Origin: Udeniomyces pyricola | Taxonomy: Eukaryota; Basidiomycota; Tremellomycetes; Cystofilobasidiales; Mrakiaceae | Assembly (NCBI GenBank): GCA_039545295.1 | Contig: BCIK01000023.1 | Location: 124,001 to 188,000 of the forward strand | Length of the DNA stretch: 64,000 nucleotides | Direction: 5' to 3' | Shown: one piece after another, positions 61,901-64,000 of the stretch | How positions within the stretch are numbered: the stretch's first letter is position 1 | How the letters are laid out: the number at the start of each line of letters is the position of its first letter | The notes under the pieces: generated by a model | Told to the model about the DNA's origin: nothing | What the model saw: only the letters and a program-made list of their open reading frames with translations | The model's database searches: none | Position numbers and translations under genes: made by a program

Positions 61901-63963
61901 AAACACGAGTCGACAGACCGCATCTCAGGTCCTGGAAAGCTCATAATCGACACTCACAGCGATGCAAGAATAACGCATATACTCGAGCTCGGCACCACAG
62001 CCACTGCAGTCAATCTTGTTTTGATGAAGAGCTGCCACGAGAGAACTCGAAGGGCCTGCTTCCGACATGCCAACATACGAAGCGGACGAGACCGGTCGAG
62101 AAGAAGCTGCCAAAGCCTGAGGGTGGCGCCTGCTCGAGCTACTAGCCGGGTTGTGAAGAGGGATGAGACTCGATCCTGATGCTGTGGCATAGCGGGGGTC
62201 GGAATGGTTGAGCGAGGCGCGGGAATAAGCAGATCGATGGGCTGACGAAACAGTGGAATTGCGAGAGAGGGGGAGAGAGTTGCGAGAGGACGTTCCCCCC
62301 GAGGTGGTGTAGGCATAGTACCATCGACCTGTGTTATCCTGCTCCAACTCAAGTTCGCCTAGTTCCGACGAGGATGCCAAGGAGGAACGGCTGACAACCT
62401 TATTTGACCTGGGTGGCTGTTCTTGACCGAATTCTTGCCGTAGGCGATGAGATGACGCTTCGGAAGGGGTCGATACCAAGGAGGAGCTCGATGTGGATGC
62501 AGATAGCACGCTGGAAGCGCTTGAAAGAACAGTAGTGGAATGGGGATTTGCGCGTCGAGCGAGGAGCTCTTGTTGCTGTTGAAACCATCGTGTGTTGAAT
62601 TCGTTCGTTTGGGAATGGTGTGTGTCGACAGATGAAGAGGACGAGTTGGTCGTGGTGAGTGGCAGATATGTGGATGATGGATTCGAGGGGTTCGAGCTTA
62701 TGTGACGCGTCGCGTCCGTCTCAAACGGGAGCGACCGGTGTTCTCGCGATGATGTTAATGAAACGGCGCGCTTTGGTACGACCTCATCAGGTCCAGCATC
62801 CTCATCATGGAAAGGCACAGACACGTGGGAATCCGAGCACGGATGGCAACGGACGTCGATTTCGCGTTGGGTATAATTGAACGAGGACGCATTGGATTCA
62901 GTCGGCGAGGGTGAAGCCGACGGGGATGATCGTATCGAGGCAGGGTAATGAGCTTGTGACAGGGGATGAGGAGACACGGTTTTCGACCGGGCTTGAGGAT
63001 CAGTGGGAAGGAATGGATCCTGCGTCAGATCAATGGGCTCGTCGTCCCAATCTTCCTCGATGATGACCCGCGTCCCGGGGGCGACGCCATCGTCCTCGCC
63101 CTCTTGTCGGCTACGGTGAGAGCGGCTATCACCGCTAGCCCAGCTACTTTTACTACGTCCTTCATCCCAGTCTTCGTAACCTCCTTCTTCAGCTTCGTCG
63201 AGTCGACTACTGCCATCCTCGCTAAAGTCGAACACACTACCGGCGTCGCTGAGCGAAGGCCCATCGTATTCGACGACCACCTGAACCTTGAGGGTGACTT
63301 TACCGCCGCCTGAGCCACCTCCAGTCAGCGAGGAGTCATAAGAGGACGTAGTCGAAGAGGTGTATGTGGAAGATGCGTCGGACGAGAGGGTATCGTCCGT
63401 GCCAGACGCAAAGTAGGCGATGGCTTCAGAGAGGTCAATGGGGGATTTGATGGCCGTTTCGTCCTGTCGAGAGCACACATGGAGGAGAGTATTAGCCATC
63501 CTGATAAAGTGAGCGTCACGATCGATAGAGAAGACGCCTTGTCCACATACGCCGTCGTCGTCGGTATAAGCGATGATAAAAGGTGAGGCTGAAAGATGAA
63601 AGAGTCGCTCGATCTGTTGGGACAAAGGCAAGAGGTCCGGATGATGACGGTCATCTATCAGGGTGAATTGGTTCGTTTGAGTTGAAGGGACCCAAAACTG
63701 GTTCGAGGAACCTAACTTACGGTCGTGCGCAGCCCATCATAGCGACAAAGTCGACCTTTGGGATAAGTGATACGTCGGTTGTCGTTGCCAAAGACAACCT
63801 TGAAGACTAGCGTGAGGTCTTGAAACTGAGGTGGCAGCAAAAGTTGAGAGTTGAGTGCACGGACCAGTCAAAGTCAAGAGTGACGAATCGAGGTGATGTT
63901 CATGGGAACAAGCCCACGCGCGAGAAGACTAACGGTGTGTTCGTGAGGGAATTGGGGGGTCAT
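58911..63963 (-). CDS. PB1 domain protein with five ZZ zinc fingers (Nbr1-like)
   Basis: The order PB1 then ZZ fingers is that of p62/NBR1-type selective autophagy receptors; this role is inferred. The start is ATG 63961-63963 (MTPQFPHEHT), spliced to FQDLTLVFKVVFGNDNRRIT, the first PB1 strands, then PLSQQIERLFHLSASPF and IIAYTDDDGVCGQGVFSI, the acidic PB1 OPCA-like part. A Ser-rich disordered segment of about 450 residues follows. Five ZZ-type Cys/His modules come next: IDCSGCGAELEYMRYSC with NLCLSCIETLG; DPRCSTCNENLDEERFKC with NLCKFCFLKVEEIHPIHAF; EHPGAFCHNC with GPRFHCAICPSWSVDLCQAC; VPCSSCHSIIHNGPRFEC with FNLCASCEPISH; and TLCDLCVTPISGKWYRC with FDLCATCHHAVKHEPDH. The last exon ends at 58911-58913. 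No FW domain is seen. The splice between the first two PB1 segments is unresolved: the phases do not match with the best donor (GTAAGT at 63720). Confidence 0.85.
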
Positions 63964-64000
63964 AGCAAGTTGCTACGGATCACCATCCGAGAACTGGCGG

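Overview
The window is nuclear DNA of a basidiomycete fungus, probably a yeast-like member of Pucciniomycotina or Ustilaginomycotina; genus cannot be told from the sequence alone. The reasons are genes broken by many short GT-AG introns (often 50-200 nt), conserved proteins of fungal type (Eaf3, Utp6, Bfr2, Rta1-like, Pho80-type cyclin, Gpn3, Pro2), base composition near 50% GC, and close packing on both strands. Nineteen protein genes can be supported. I reconstructed exons by joining conserved protein segments at GT/AG (once GC/AG) sites and checking reading phase. Boundaries given as exact are phase-consistent but not confirmed by transcripts.

Layout, left to right. 1-3.35 kb: a secreted Cys/Ser-rich GPI-type protein (-). 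3.36-8.18 kb: KU80 (+), 14 exons. 8.5-17 kb: three minus-strand genes, BFR2/AATF (ribosome biogenesis), EAF3/MRG15 (chromodomain-MRG) and CFIm25/NUDT21 (mRNA 3' processing). 17.3-24.8 kb: UTP6 (+) and a 1,372-residue low-complexity protein with a WW-like motif and a very long polyglutamine tract (+). 25.9-31.2 kb: an RTA1-like seven-helix membrane protein (-) and a PHO80-family cyclin (-). 31.8-38.9 kb: RPL12 (+), a short-chain dehydrogenase (+) and a universal-stress-protein domain gene (+). 40.4-45.8 kb: two mitochondrial-carrier-family genes head to head. 46.5-53.6 kb: GPN3 (-), PRO2 (-) and an OTUD6-like deubiquitinase (+). 55.4-64 kb: a mitochondrial ClpX-type unfoldase (-) and a PB1 plus five-ZZ-finger protein resembling the Nbr1 class of selective autophagy receptors (-).

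The genes are mostly unrelated housekeeping functions: ribosome production (BFR2, UTP6, RPL12), DNA and chromatin (KU80, EAF3), RNA polymerase II assembly and mRNA ends (GPN3, CFIm25), mitochondria (two carriers, ClpX), proline synthesis (PRO2) and protein quality control (OTU, ClpX, PB1-ZZ). There is no operon, no visible biosynthetic cluster, and I found no transposon, CRISPR array, rRNA or recognisable tRNA.

The points most worth a second look are the PB1-five-ZZ protein without a visible FW domain, a recurrent bias for C-homopolymers on the sense strand of introns, a Ser-rich exon inserted in a mitochondrial carrier, the polyglutamine/WW protein, and a cyclin gene with two possible 3' ends.
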